Below are positions 25,346-38,200 of a stretch of 64,000 bases of DNA, in pieces. Source of the stretch: Vermamoeba vermiformis (Eukaryota; Tubulinea; Echinamoebida); NCBI GenBank assembly GCA_045837725.1, contig JBEWZL010000038.1, positions 1 through 64,000 of the forward strand. The letters are read 5' to 3'. A model generated the notes under the pieces. It saw only the letters and a list, made by a program, of their open reading frames with translations. It searched no databases and was not told where the DNA came from. The position numbers were made by a program, and so were the translations under genes. Positions within the stretch are counted from its first letter, which is position 1; each line of letters opens with the position of its first letter.

Positions 25346-25566
25346 AATTAAAACGGTCTTGTGTTCTTAACAGCGGTCGCTTACAAAAATAACTGCGATG
25401 GAAACAAGAACAGAATTAATTTCCGCGTCACGTTAATCTCATACGGTCAATTTAATGTTGATTAATGTGCACTTGTATATCATGTTACGCGTGTGTAGTA
25501 CCTCATACAGATCATAAATTCGCCGGTCTTCCGTGATCCAATTAATTTATGCTTTCAATTTGATTT

Positions 25567-28500
25567 TTATTGCGGGTTTTGTGCAGGCTGTAACACTTTT
25601 AACACGTGTGTATCCATTTTTGAATACAACACATTAAACGCCTGCGCATCCATTTGTTGCAAGCGTTGCAATTGTTGGATCAAGTACTGCCTGACTGTAA
25701 TGTGCGTGATAGGATCGTTCTTATATAACAAGCTGCCAGCTTCGTGCGTGCATCGACATTTCAGCGGCATCACTGACGTGCGACAACAAGTCTGGATCGT
25801 CATCTTCGACCTCTTCGGCTCCCTTTCGTCGAATAGTACCGCCCGGTATAATAGGCTCACCTGCATCTTCTTCGTCGGCTATGATTCCTGTAGCTGCTTG
25901 CACGACCAAGGCCATCATATCGGTCAATGAGGCCACGAGACCAGGTACTGTTAGCAGACTGCTCAGTGCAATTGCTGAGCACTTTCGTCGTCTGAAATCA
26001 GCCATTTGATCGATCTGACCAACAATATCAATACATTTCATCATGTTTCAGACCAATCAGGACTTACCTTATCGACCCAAATGTCCAACAAAGGAACCAA
26101 CAAGTTTTGTTTGCTATGGTTGTTTGGACTGTTTGACATGCGGCTGAAGAACGACAAGAAAAAGTTTTGATTGTGCAGCAATAATCGTGCAAATACGGTC
26201 AAGTAATTGGTCACCAAAATTTCGTTCTCCTGTTTGAAGCAAAAATTGAGCGGATCAAAGTTTTCAAATGGCCTTATCCAACGTACCTTTGCATCGAATA
26301 TCATCGATAATAGTCGTTGGAATATCATTTCGAAGTGTTGTGGCACGTCATTAGGGAACAACAAGATCAGTTCCTCGATTGGCTTTAGTAAAGCTATCAC
26401 ACCCTCTTGGACCAGATCTGTTGAAGCAAGACACTTCTCGAACATTGTAATAATATCTTTGAGATACACCTAAGAAAATAGTTACGTTAGAAATAAATTC
26501 TAAAAATAGTTGTAACTTCTTACTTGGACAAATTCGGTTTGGCCGAGCAAAATGTAGGCCTCCAGAATCTTCATGCAATGCTTCAAGTGGTAGTTGTTTC
26601 TGTTCATAATAGCTGTGTTGTTAGGGTACAACATTAGCAGCTCAGGTGTCATTTGTGTGGCCTCAGTAAGGACCGCGTGCCAAAGCAAAAGTCCGTCCTC
26701 GAGCAAATAAACTTCTTCGCTGCTGTTGATCGAAGTGCTGTAATGAATGACTGGCAATAACAAGCCCAAAAAGTCACGCACATCACCGACAGACTAACAA
26801 AAATTAGTACGGAAAACTTTGCAAGATTTTTCAGATCGGATCTTACCTTGACTAAGTACGTCAGTGACCGCAGAATTTCAATCTTAATCAAACTCCAATT
26901 GCTATTGTTGTGGTTATATGTAACAGGCGATGATTGTGCCTGTTTCCAAATCTGTGAAATATGCTCCAAAATTGTCTGCGTGTACGGTCGGATCTAGCAA
27001 CCAAGAATAAGCTTCATATTAAAGCCATTATTATGTAATAGCAAGGACTTACTCTAGCCTCCATCTGCTCTATTAAAGACTTGATAACGTTCAATACTTT
27101 CAATTTGCTATCGACCAAAGTTGAATCGCGTAGCAGCTGGAACAACGATGCAAAAATCGCATCTGAAACTGCAGCAAAAGTTTCGGCATTGAAACCAAAA
27201 TCATTTACAACTATATAGATACGTTAGAGTATGTCAAGAGTCGCAATAGCTTTCAAGAGTCTTACCGTGTTGAAGAGCTTCAGCGGCAGTAATTCTAACG
27301 ACAAGATCGGCGTTCTTGAGCAATTGATCCAAACAATTGTAAATCTGCCGAGAAGTTATTAGCATTGCATTTAAAATTACCTCGAGCATTTCATTAAATT
27401 ATATACTATATTTAATATTAATATTAAATTAAAATACTTACAGGAAGGCGAATTCCGTCATTGATTTTAGGAACCCATTGACCGAATAGCCATGCAATTC
27501 GTCGCTTAATAATTTGATGCCAATGGCTATATTATGCATAATATTAGTATATTAACAATCAAGAACAAAAAAAGATTTGCGATCTCGAGGATCGGGATCA
27601 ATGATTAAGTCGTTACAAGGACTTACATAGGATCGTCTACTTTCAGCTCTACTGCAAGTACACCAATGAACCACTGAGGGAAGTCAATATGATCCATCAA
27701 CTCCCATACTCCAAGACCAATCGCCGAGTAACACGCGTCTTTGTACAATAACTGATCCGCATTGGCCGTTGGCTTAATACCCTCTGTATGCCGTATTAAT
27801 ATTTATAACACCATAGAACATTGCTAACGTACCTTGTACAAATGCTAGCAAAGCAGGAACGCTTTGAGGGAACCGCCGGATCAGGACCATATACAAGTTT
27901 TGGGCGCAGGGCTGAAGATGAATTTAATACAGAAATATTCAATGTTATGTCTCTGCATAGAACTTACACGTCGCTTTTCAGTCCAGGCGTCCATTTTCTC
28001 TTCAATAAGGAATTCTTCAGGATTATTTTGCCATTCTTGGATATCAGCGGCAGATAATTTGAAATAATGTGAAACGAGCAATTGGAACAGCTCTTGAACT
28101 GTATTCGGATTGAAGAACGAAGCTACGATTTGTTCAGCCTATCGAAGATTAAAAAAATTAGGTAAGCTTTGTTTTCAAGGGTTTAATAACAAAGGCTCGT
28201 ATTAAAAAAAGGTATGTACGCGTTTTGGGCACCGAAGAGATCTTTTTAACGTGTAATCACGTTCGGTGTATTTTAAAACGCTGCGTTAATCTAGCACACC
28301 TCTTGAAACTGACGCAAATCACTCAACCCCGCTACCGAGGTAACGAAGAGAGCCTGTCATCAATTTTGATTGCGTGGGCATTATGATATTAAGGAAACAG
28401 TGGATCTAACTTGTTTCAAATTTTCAGATCCAAAACCGATCAGATCATATTATGGGATTGAAGTCTAAGTTATGATTTTCGTACCTGAAGGCCACCTTTG

Positions 28501-30069
28501 TATTCTCGACAATCAGCAACGTTCTTAATGAAAATAAGGCTCTTAACGATGAATTTTTCGGTGCCAGAGTTGTTCGGATCTTGATTTTCAGGAGCTTTGA
28601 CTTGGCTATAGAAATATTCTAAGCAAGCAGGAAGCATAGGTGTGAATATGACCGGGTTCGTCTTTTGACTGTCACCGAACATCTTGCAAATCGTGAACGT
28701 GTAACGTGCCAAATATGGTGTCAACACGTTCTGTGCCACGAAATTTCCTGCATTTAAAGAGAAGATTAGTATCAAGAAATAAGAATATAGCGATTGCTAA
28801 TATTATATAATGGTATTAATATGGCACTTACGTGCAGAAACGCAAATTTTTAGCCGCTCCAAAGCTGTTTGCAAAAACGCGATGATCGATTTGTTATTGC
28901 TCCAATCACCAAATCCATAAACAACCAATTGTTGCAAAATTTTTGTCGCTACTTTGGCTATTTCAGCTGTCGGCATTGCTTGCGAGAGTTGTGCAAATGC
29001 AATTGCATTCTTCGAGAATTCGGAGAGCATGTAAAGAACGTGATCTATTGACTGAACCCAGAGCTCAGAGATGATAGGGAATATAGCACTAGCTAGTTGT
29101 TGGAATTGTCTAGGCTCCTCGACTAAGCCACGAATTATCATCATTCGGCTGATCTCGTGGATCGAGAGCAAACTTCGATGTTTTGCGACATTAGATCCGT
29201 TTGCAATCAAGTTCATTAATGAGTTAATTAATTCTGGCCAATTATGTGGGAAGTCCTGTCGTGCAATCTTGCCGATAATAAGGGCCAATTGAAGCGCTAC
29301 TGCATCCGCTTCCTCTTCGAGTGACAATAAAAGTCGTCCTTTAATAGCCAATTTTTCTTCAGGCGTAATTGAGCTGCAAATATTATCAACTAATATTAAT
29401 TTGAAAATAAAAGAAGATTTTAGTACGGCAGGTAGGTACCACACGTCATAAATTAAAAGCAAAAATAGACGTGATCTGGCTTTGAAAAATTATAATTTGC
29501 TTCAATATTAATACTTTTGAATTCCTTATAAAGATAAGAGTGCTTACATTCCGCTACGGCCGTGCCAGTAATTGAATACAGCATTTTTAACACAAACTGC
29601 AGCCAAAGTACGCATATCTACTGGTGCTTGCTTATTTGCAATCATTTCCTAATATGAAATATTAATTGTGAGGAAAGGTCCTTTCGCAGAGCTTTAATAG
29701 ATGCCCGCGTAAAAAGTAGGATCTGACAATTCATAATTTTAAAAAATCTTCTAAAAATTCATCAACACGTTTGTATTTATTTTTATCCCGAAATTATAAT
29801 TATTTTGTCACGGGCAAAGAATAAGATCCAATTTTTAGATCAAACGTGAAAATAATCAAAAAAATTTCGGCTAAGTTAAACATGCTTACCAGTAATAGAG
29901 AACAAAATCCGGGTCTTTTTTCTAACTCTGTGAGTTGGTCTGTAGCTTGTTTTCGTATCAGCTGATCTGCTGCCAGAGTTTGAGGCAAGATCCCATACAA
30001 GAGTTCCAGATGACTCCCGCTTAGGGGCTCTAATACTATAGGTGCTTGTGGTTGATTTCGAAGTGACAT
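25567..30069 (-). CDS. IPO11: Importin-11 (karyopherin beta)
   Basis: Importin-11 carries selected cargo into the nucleus in a Ran-GTP dependent way. Matches run through the whole protein: the N-terminal importin-beta segment (QLTELEKRPGFCSLLL, ARQDFPHNWPELINSLMN), LVSHYFKLSAADIQEWQNN, PEEFLIEEKMDAWTEKRR, PCAQNLYMVLIRRFPQ, VYLLEDGLLLWHAVL, and the C-terminal KNDPITHITVRQYLIQQL. These follow the order of human IPO11. It consists of HEAT repeats and is the longest gene here, with more than 15 introns. Near 25721-25772 the frame changes by one base; a 52-nt intron (gtcgca..ggcag) would explain it, but a +1 shift in the sequence around CACGAAGC fits as well. Confidence 0.9.
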
Positions 30070-30404
30070 TATTTAATAAATATAGGGTAAGTCATTGGTT
30101 TGTTGCACCTGATCGAAAGAAATAGAATGAAATATTTTCGAACTTCATGAAGTTCGAACAGGAGACCACGAACAGCACGTGCGAACTTCAAATTTGACAA
30201 AACATCGTGTATTAATTATTAACATTACTACATGTAGAGATTATTTGGGTGACACGACTGTGCGAGTTCTTTGTCGAATCTAGCCGTTTGTTTGATCAAT
30301 ACTCGCTGGCAACTTTATTTTGTTTTAACACGACATACTGCTAACACAATAGTGGTATATTCTTAAATCGTACTACAACCAATATAATCGCAAATAGACG
30401 TAAA
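30070..30404. promoter_or_regulatory. Divergent promoter region (335 bp)
   Basis: Importin-11 (minus) and the CaMKII hub-like gene (plus) diverge from it. A palindromic GAACTTCATGAAGTTC lies near 30140-30155, and GAACTTC recurs near 30182, a possible paired binding site. Nothing else stands out. Confidence 0.4.
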
Positions 30405-30872
30405 ATGGCCACGGAAATAATCGATCTGACCAAAAAAATGCTGGAAGTCATCTCAGCGGGTGATTGGCAAGCGTATGCCGATATGTGCGATCCAGAATTA
30501 ACTGCCATCGAGCCAGAGTCCGTAGGTAAGGCAAAAGCAGCTGGAGTGAATTTTAATCCGATTTTTCTGGTTTGTCGATCTCAAATATCTTACAACCTTA
30601 TTTTAGGTCAAGTCGTTAAAGGTCTCGAGTTTCATAGATTTTTCTTCGATTTTCCCAAGCCTAGCACACCAGTTCGCTTTGAAGTTACGATGTCGGATGT
30701 AAATGTGAAGGTAACAGGCCATGTTGCCGTGATTAGCTACATTCGTCTCGTGCAAAAGCACGACGGACAGGCCTATAAATTAACTAAAGCCTCGGAAACT
30801 CGAGTTTGGGAGAAGATGAACGGCAATTGGAAGATGATTCATTTCCACCGATCAGATGTGCAGCGTGTGTGA
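30405..30872 (+). CDS. Stand-alone CaMKII association (hub) domain protein
   Basis: The whole protein, about 128 residues, is one hub domain: MATEIIDLTKKMLEVISAGD, WQAYADMCDPELTAIEPES, VVKGLEFHRFFFDF, HVAVISYIRLVQ, ASETRVWEKMNGNWKMIHFH. In animals this domain ends CaMKII and assembles 12-14 subunits. Here there is no kinase domain on it or next to it. One intron (about 30526-30607) interrupts ESVG-QVVKG; it lacks stops and could be read through, but GQVVKGLEF fits the family while the intron-coded residues do not. Free-standing hub-like proteins are known from algae and bacteria. The likely product is an oligomeric ring; the partner is unknown. Confidence 0.88.
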   Translation: MATEIIDLTKKMLEVISAGDWQAYADMCDPELTAIEPESVGKAKAAGVNFNPIFLVCRSQISYNLILGQVVKGLEFHRFFFDFPKPSTPVRFEVTMSDVNVKVTGHVAVISYIRLVQKHDGQAYKLTKASETRVWEKMNGNWKMIHFHRSDVQRV

Positions 30873-30922
30873 GCTTGCTTAATCAACAGAACACCGCTAT
30901 CATCGTGCATTGTATAGACCCC

Positions 30923-31534
30923 ATGGGTGTCGCTATCAAGAAGCCAAAGCCGTGTACATAGGAAATAGTAAGTGTCTGTTTTTGTTTGGATTTTACTACG
31001 CGGCAACCAACGTGCATCTGACTCGGGCTTACAGAACGAGATTGAACGAAGCTCTGATATCCTTGGGTGAAACTACTCTTTTTTTGCAACGAGTCGTGAA
31101 TTGGCGGGGTCACGCAACCTATTACGTGGCGTATTGCGATCGCGTTCGTTGGTCGAGAGCTGAGTGCCTGAACAGATCCCTCGGATCGAAGTCCAATGTG
31201 GTTGGACTAGCGAGTACTCGCGATAGTTGCAAGTTATATTCAGAATGGTCCCATCAGACTGCCTGTCCAGTGCCAGGGGTGCAACGCGCGCATTTTCGTG
31301 GTGATTGCCTGGCGCATCATTTGAAGTTCTGTTGGGCGAGTATAATAACACGTAAGTAGTCAAATTTGATGGACTTCTATTTGAATTATTATTTCCCACG
31401 GCACTGCTCTTGCTTTTTAAAGCACAAGATCAACGATTTCCTTTTTAGCATCCGGTTATTTTGATTCAACTAATTCAGCTAATTCTTTTGACATCGCAAA
31501 ATCTATTTTCAAAATTGATACTTATAATCAATAA
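30923..31534 (+). CDS. Uncertain small gene, Cys-containing
   Basis: This 850-bp gap between two plus-strand genes contains coding-like pieces. One model splices MGVAIKKPKP (30923) through a ~75-nt intron to TRLNEALISLGETTLFLQRV, continues in that frame, and after a gtaagt intron ends SGYFDSTNSANSFDIAKSI to a stop at 31534. In another frame at 31255-31300, PVQCQGCNARIFV recalls the first half of an LSD1-type zinc finger (CxxCxxxI), and one base further on PGASFEVLLGEYNN is open. These pieces do not lie in one frame. I cannot say which is right, or whether this is a gene. Confidence 0.25.
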
Positions 31535-31766
31535 TGCTGGTGCAAGCTGATAGCTCAAATTTTGCTTGCCCAAACGTTGCAATCTGGATTGGTTATTCGA
31601 TATCTTTTAGCCATCAGGCTGGCAAGTAATTGCTTCGAAAATAATAAAATTAGTGCCTTTCTTTTGAATTTTTATACACGATCCTATTCAGTAGTATTGA
31701 TTATTTTTTTATTCAGCTGTCACACAGATGTCGGTTCTTCGATCGACGTTAGTGCCACGAGACTCC

Positions 31767-34700
31767 ATGCGCGTCCTCTTCGTCATCATATTATTGATTG
31801 GACTTGCTGCGTGTGAGCTGGGTCACAAGACAATTGAATTGCCCCGCTGGAGATCTTCATTTTCAATGGTCCAATACGACAACAAGATCTACATGCCTGG
31901 AGGCTTCCTTTCGCCTAGTGCCCCGACCAACACTATAGAAATACTGAATATAGACTACTTTGGAGTGGGAGGAGCCCTTGTTAATGCCAGAAGAACGCGC
32001 AGTGGTCACTCCGATCTTGGTTGGATCTCGCTTGGTTCTAGCTGGCGGGTTGAAAGACGGAACCCGATTTCAACACTGGAATCCTTACAACAAGACGATG
32101 GTAGAGTTTGGCCGCTTGCCTTCTGTTCGGAGTTATGGAGAAGGCAGCTTTCATTTTAAAACCAAGTCCATCTTCATTGACAACGCTGGCTTTATTGACA
32201 TATTTGACCACTCAACGCTGAGCTGGGACAATACTCAAGAATTATTGGAATTAACCCAAACAGTCGGTGTTCAAGTTGTTAAAGTTGTGGTTGACGAGAT
32301 TTGGATCGTTCGTGCAAGAAGTGCTTGGTTGGATCCATTACAATATGTCTGGAGCTATAATATAACATCAAAGAGCCTTTTCAACTACTCAGCACCGGTT
32401 TTCCCACTAAACGACGAGATAAGAATAACCCGATGCGGAAACGGATTCGTCCTCTTTTGGACAAGCCGCGACGTACTGGGCACCCTCAATCCAGCAACAG
32501 CAGATTGGAATAACATAACTCTAGAAATTGGCTCGATTTCAGCAGTCAATTCCATTGGAAGCCTCGTACTGATCGACAACGGATTGGAACTGCAGATTCA
32601 CTCCTTCGAAAATCCGAGTCTTAATGGAGTCCAGACCCTATTCGACGATCAGACAGCCTACAGAGCTTCTTTCACTATCCAAGACAAGGTTGTTTACGTC
32701 ATGCCATCTGGCGAGTGGATCATCTTCAATTCTACATTGACGAAGACTGTTCAATCACCTGGACCACTAGGAACGGTTATATCTAGTTTTAAGTGGAAAG
32801 AAGACTTGCAGCTGCTAGCAGATCTTTCTAACTTGATCACTTACTCTTCGACTACCGACTCGATCAACATTGTTTCGACATCTGGCCTTGGATCTGGTAA
32901 CATCCGCGGAGTATTCAAGCACAATGACGATATCGCAGTTGTCAAGAGCGACGCTATTTTATTCTACAATCAACAACTGGATCTCATTGACAACGTTCGA
33001 CGAGCACCAACATCCGCTGTTCCTATTGGTATCGTTGGGGACGACTTGTTTTACATCAGCGGTTGTTCCGTGCTACTGAACTTTACTCAAGAGATCACGT
33101 GCGATTTTTCAGGTGGAGCTTATTCCGTGGCAGAAAATGGCGTCGCGTTTGGTTTCAAAGGAAATCCTATTCCAAAAACGGATCTCAACATTTACGACTT
33201 TGACACGAAGAATTGGAGCTTAGTTATTCCACAATCTCCTTTCGAGGCAATTTACATCATTTTTCTATGCATATGGAGTTCCGAACAATCATACAATCTG
33301 GTTCCACTCAAGAACTTTCGCCAATCAACTGCGCTCGTACAATCTCCTAAATGAGAGTTGGTCTACTATTGAATTGATCGAAAACGTTGTTCTAGGCGAT
33401 GCAAGAGGTGCAGAGTTTCCAGTGATAGACGGACTCATGTACTTGCCTGTTCTCAACATTTCATTTTTGACGAGTCAACGTCAGTTCAATGGAGCAGCAA
33501 ATAACTCCCTCCAAAGACCAGGCGTTAAGAGGAACGAGAATTCGACAAATAATATCAAATCATCGAGATATTATAGCGCTGACAGTAAACACGGCGTTGT
33601 CGGTCGAATGCTATAACGTTACTTCTCAAACATGGTTCAGCTACGAGGTCTCAGAACACAGTCAACACGCACTGGCATTCCGCGATAACACATTATTACT
33701 ACGCGGCAATAGTGTCTATGGCGAAGATAACACAATGGTGACCATGGACTTGCTTGACACGCAGCAAAGAATAACGTCGTTGAGCGGCTTCATTAAGGCC
33801 TTTGATATGGCTTCTATTTCAACAACAAATTTCACACTTTTCGCGGGTGGAATTACGCCGTCTTCACGAAGCATAAGAACCGTAGACATATTTTATATCG
33901 TCCCACCAGAGACCCCGCAAGTGACGCCCGAGCCAGTGCCAGATCCACCTTCAAGCGGTGTACCGGTTGCAGCAATTGTAGCGCCTATTGTTTGCGGCGT
34001 AGCATTAATCGCTGGAGGTCTACTTGCGTTCTTTTTGATACGAAGAAAGAAGAAGCAAAGAAGGGAAGAAGAAGAATTGACTCCCGTAACAACGATCGGT
34101 CTCGCGAGCTTGAACGGAAGTAGTTTTTTCACGCCGTACACAGAAATCAAGTTTGGCGAGATTATTGGCAGTGGCGCGAGTGGGCAAGTGTTCGTAGGAA
34201 AATGGAAAAACACTAAAGTGGCGCTGAAGATGAGTATGACTCAAGCTACGGAGACGTTAATAGGAGAAATCAGATTGATGATAGAACTAAGACCACATCC
34301 TAATATCGTGCAAATTCTTGGCTACACAGTACATCCTGAGACTAGCAACATCATTCTGATCCTCGAGTACTGCGACGGTGGATCTCTCGACGCGTTGCTT
34401 TTCGATAAGCATACATCGCCTCCTATGTCTCAAAAGATCGAGTGGATCAAGGCTGTTTGCAACGGCGTCCTTCATTTGCACTCTAATAACATCGTGCACC
34501 GAGATCTTGCTGCCAGAAATATTTTACTGAGCCACAATGAGGCGAAGATTACGGACTTTGGAATGTCACGATTAGTTGGATCAGAAAATAGCAAAGGAAC
34601 GACGACTTCAGAGCTAGGACCTATTCGTTGGATGGCACCGGAGGCAATCCGATCTAAAGAATACTCAACCAAGTCAGGTACGGATTCGTTCTGAAAAATC

Positions 34701-34980
34701 TTATGAATGTTCGTAGATGAGTATTAATAGTCATTTAATAGATGTTTGGAGCCTTGGTATACTAATCTACGAAATTTTAACGGAGATTGAGCCGCATACG
34801 TCTCTTGATCCGATCGAAGCTGGACGCCAAATTAGAGATGTCGGATTAGCTCCTAGCTTGCCTAATGGACTAAACGTACCACAGACTTTAGTTGACATCA
34901 TGAAGAGCAGTTGGGCGTTTGATCCAGACAAAAGATCTAGCGTTGAAGAGATCTGCGAGAAGTTAAACAATGTACAATAA
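31767..34980 (+). CDS. Kelch-type receptor tyrosine-kinase-like protein
   Basis: A signal peptide (MRVLFVIILLIGLAACE) is followed by an ectodomain of about 650 residues with kelch-like blades (NKIYMPGG, SRLVLAGGLKDG, LNIYDFDTKNWS, CYNVTSQTWFSYEV, FTLFAGGI) and several N-glycosylation sites. It also has a Pro-rich stalk, one membrane segment (AAIVAPIVCGVALIAGG), a basic RRKKKQRREEEE stop-transfer, and a protein kinase domain. The kinase is intact: GSGASGQVFVGKW, VALKM, VHRDLAARNILL, ITDFGMSR, WMAPEAI, KSDVWSLGILIYE. HRDLAARN is typical of tyrosine kinases. The single intron at about 34678-34740 lies in the kinase. The ectodomain needs three frame changes, all +1 (near 31955, 33240 and 33480-33560), none matching an intron. 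It is a likely surface sensor; the ligand is unknown. Confidence 0.8.
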
Positions 34981-35216
34981 TCTAAATATTTATTCTAATG
35001 ATATCATTATATTATACCCATATTATATGCTGTATATCCTGTTACTTTACGAAACTTGCCTGGCAATTTGGGAATGACAATGAATCCTCTTAATCCTGAT
35101 GGCACGTGCCTTGTTTGTGCTCTTAGAATATGAACGTAAATTCGAAATCATTTTTATTATTGAGATTTACAGCCACAACCAACCACATAGAGTGTGACTC
35201 TTCCTTTTCTTTGAAG
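34981..35216. other. Short spacer before the subtilase array
   Basis: 236 bp without coding signal. It should contain the kinase gene 3' end and the first subtilase promoter. Confidence 0.4.
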
Positions 35217-38200
35217 ATGCGCACAGTGGTATTGTTTGTATTGAGCATAGTATTGGTATTTAATGCTCTGATAACAAGCGCCGAAAAAACAAACAAAATT
35301 GTGGTCAAACTAAAGCCAGAAGTATCAGTGGAAGAAGTGTCAGAAACACATCCATTCGTAAAATTTGAAAGAGCATCAACACTTCCCAGAGTGTTTGTAT
35401 TTTCTGTTCAAAATATCGATGATGTTGATGAGGTAATTTATTTTTAATTTAAATGATGATTTAACTACGAGAACAGATTCGCATCTCTCCATTATTAGAA
35501 TTAATCCGTTTGATCTGATAATATTTTAGGAAGCAGAGCAATTTGCATCTGATGAGCGGGTAATTTGGGCTCATATTGATGAGATACACGAAGAGGAAGC
35601 GGATGTGATGCCCACTGATTCCTCGTTGATAAGCGGCGAACAATGGTGAGTATTCCAAGTTAATAGCTTATAAATTGCATGTAACAGTAGTTTAGAATGT
35701 CATTTGGAATGATCCAGTTCACATCTGTTTTCAACGGATGTGGGACAGTGTTGTCGATCCAATAACCTTTTGCAGTTCAAAATTAATCTAATTTTGCTTC
35801 AAAATAGGTTTCACGGTCATATCAATAGTTCTTACGCTTGGTCAAAAGGATTGTCAGGTCAAGGCCAAATCGTCCAAGTAATTTTCTGCGATTCACAATT
35901 GTCTCAGTGGATATTAACGTGTGTGTAGGTTATAGATTCACCAGTATTTCCTAATGATCTTGATTTACGCAATCAACTCGACCACGCAAGATCTTTCGAA
36001 GGAAATGTCACCGATCCACCTGCACGATCCATCCCGCATGGAACAATTTGCTCGAATATCATTGTTGCAGAGGTATGTAGAAGCAATATAATGGGATAAC
36101 TATGTCTTATTGTGATTTTTTTTTGTGCAGGCTAATGATTTTTGTGGTGTTGGCGTCGCGTTCTCAGCTCGTGTGGCTGCATTTCCGTTCATTTCCCACC
36201 GCACAAGAAGGTTTTCCGATTTAGACTTTGCTGAGGCTTATGCTTTAGGATTTCCGGTAAGAATTTGTCGTGTTTGTTAGGTGCACGCAAATTTTTGACA
36301 CTTTGACAGGTGTCATCGAATTCGTATGGTCGGGCGCAATGTAACATGTGGGGTTGTAATATCGACGCAGCGGGAGTTCTTCCTGTTATTCGTGACGCAC
36401 TTGAACTTGCTCAAAATCGAAACAACACCGTTTTCGTGTTTACTGCTGGCAACGAAGGACTTAACCAAGGAAGTCCAAACTTTCGAACTTTTGGCAGCAC
36501 ACCGCGTGCGATTATAGTTGGTGCAACACGATACAACGGAACACGAGCTGGTTACTCTAACGTTGGTGCTGCAGTTTGGATCGTTGGACCTGCTGGTGAC
36601 CACGGTGAGGCTCAAACGTGGACCTCTTCTGTCACGAACGACGAACAACAATGCGGTGAAGTTGGTGTTGGCACTTCATACGCAGCACCAATGGTCTCAG
36701 GCACTGCTGCTATCTTACGATCTGTACGTCAAATATCAGCATTTGACTAATTGCTGTAGTTTTAATCATTTGAACTTGATAGGCGTACCCATCGCTGACA
36801 TGGAGAGATGTCAAACTGATTCTCGCGTATTCTACTGACAGAACTGACATCGAACATGAGAGTTGGATCAAGAACGGAGCAGGAAGATGGTTCAGCAATC
36901 ATTATGGCTTTGGTCAACTGAATGTCGGCAAAGCAGTCGAGCTTGGAGCAACATGGAAGTCACTTGGACCTCTTCAGATCCGCACTTTCCATTCGAACAT
37001 CGACACACCTATTCCTATTACCACAAATGACACTGTCATCACATCTTCAATCTCAGTACCTCATGGTATCGTCGCAAGAGTCGAAAGCGTGCAGTTGACT
37101 TTGCACATGGATGTCATGCGACGAGGAGAGGTTCAAATTGAATTGATTTCGCCAGCAGGCACACCTTGTGTGATTTTCCCATTCAGAAATGACCGAAACA
37201 GACACTACCGAGACTACGTTACCTCCGCAAATTGCTTTCTCGACGAAGTCCCTGCGTAGGTTTTCATTTAATTCTATTTATTCTTTTCTAATTATTCTTG
37301 CATCAGCGGTCAGTGGACTTTAAGAGCAGAAAGACAAAACAATTCGGTAATGCTCGACCCATTCTTGACTAGCTTCTCAGTGACACTGTGGGGAGAGACA
37401 GCACCGTCGGAAGTACGATTGGTTGACTCGTCAACAGCGCAGAGACTGTCCAGCTTCACGATCACAGAGGGCGATAACTTCGATCAATTAGTGCTATTCC
37501 ACAACTTCCCAGCAACGATTGGTCTCTTCTGGAAAGGTACGAATTGACACCAACAAAATGATAGTCCGAAACTAAAGCCTTGAAAACAAACAGATACATT
37601 CGGTCTGTATGGCGAGCTGTTCACCACAGAGGGCAAGCAAACAACAGGCACTCAGAGACTCAATCCATCGAACTCTGATCATCCAACAGTCTCTGTGTTC
37701 TATGGAGGTGATCACGTGTTCACCTATTTGACGACCATCAACGGATCACTAGTGTACGTACATGTCATTACAATGATTGACACGTACTAATATGATTATG
37801 TAGGATGCAGGCAGAAGTGCGAAACATCGACTTCATTCCGTTGACACCTCTGACGGTTCTTCCATTAGACGATATTAATCCTGAATATTTGAGCGTTGTA
37901 GCAATTGAAAACAGCTTCGTTGTGAGCTACAGATCATCAGCGAATTCATTTACAAAACTTGCTCTCCTGAACGTTGACTTTGGATCACGTGACACAACTC
38001 CTCTTTGCATTCCCGCTGGCAACCTGACGACTGACGCGGATGGTGACTTCCTCGACGTGGATAATAACTGCACGGAGATAATTTACCGAAGAGATGGTGA
38101 GATATCATTCTCAAAACAGGTGGAAATCAGAACGCAATCACAAGTTAGACTTCAATCGATTGGCATGAACTTGGTTGTCGGCTCGTGGACTGATGGTCAG

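Noticed and set aside
25721-25772. Counting the importin-11 frame change as a certain +1 site
   Set aside because: A 52-nt intron with gt..ag ends gives the same frame, and that is a typical intron length here. Kept only as an ambiguous case.
31100-31399. 108-codon minus frame in the gap before the kelch kinase
   Set aside because: No signal or domain, and the open frame appears to follow from the GC-rich plus-strand segment.
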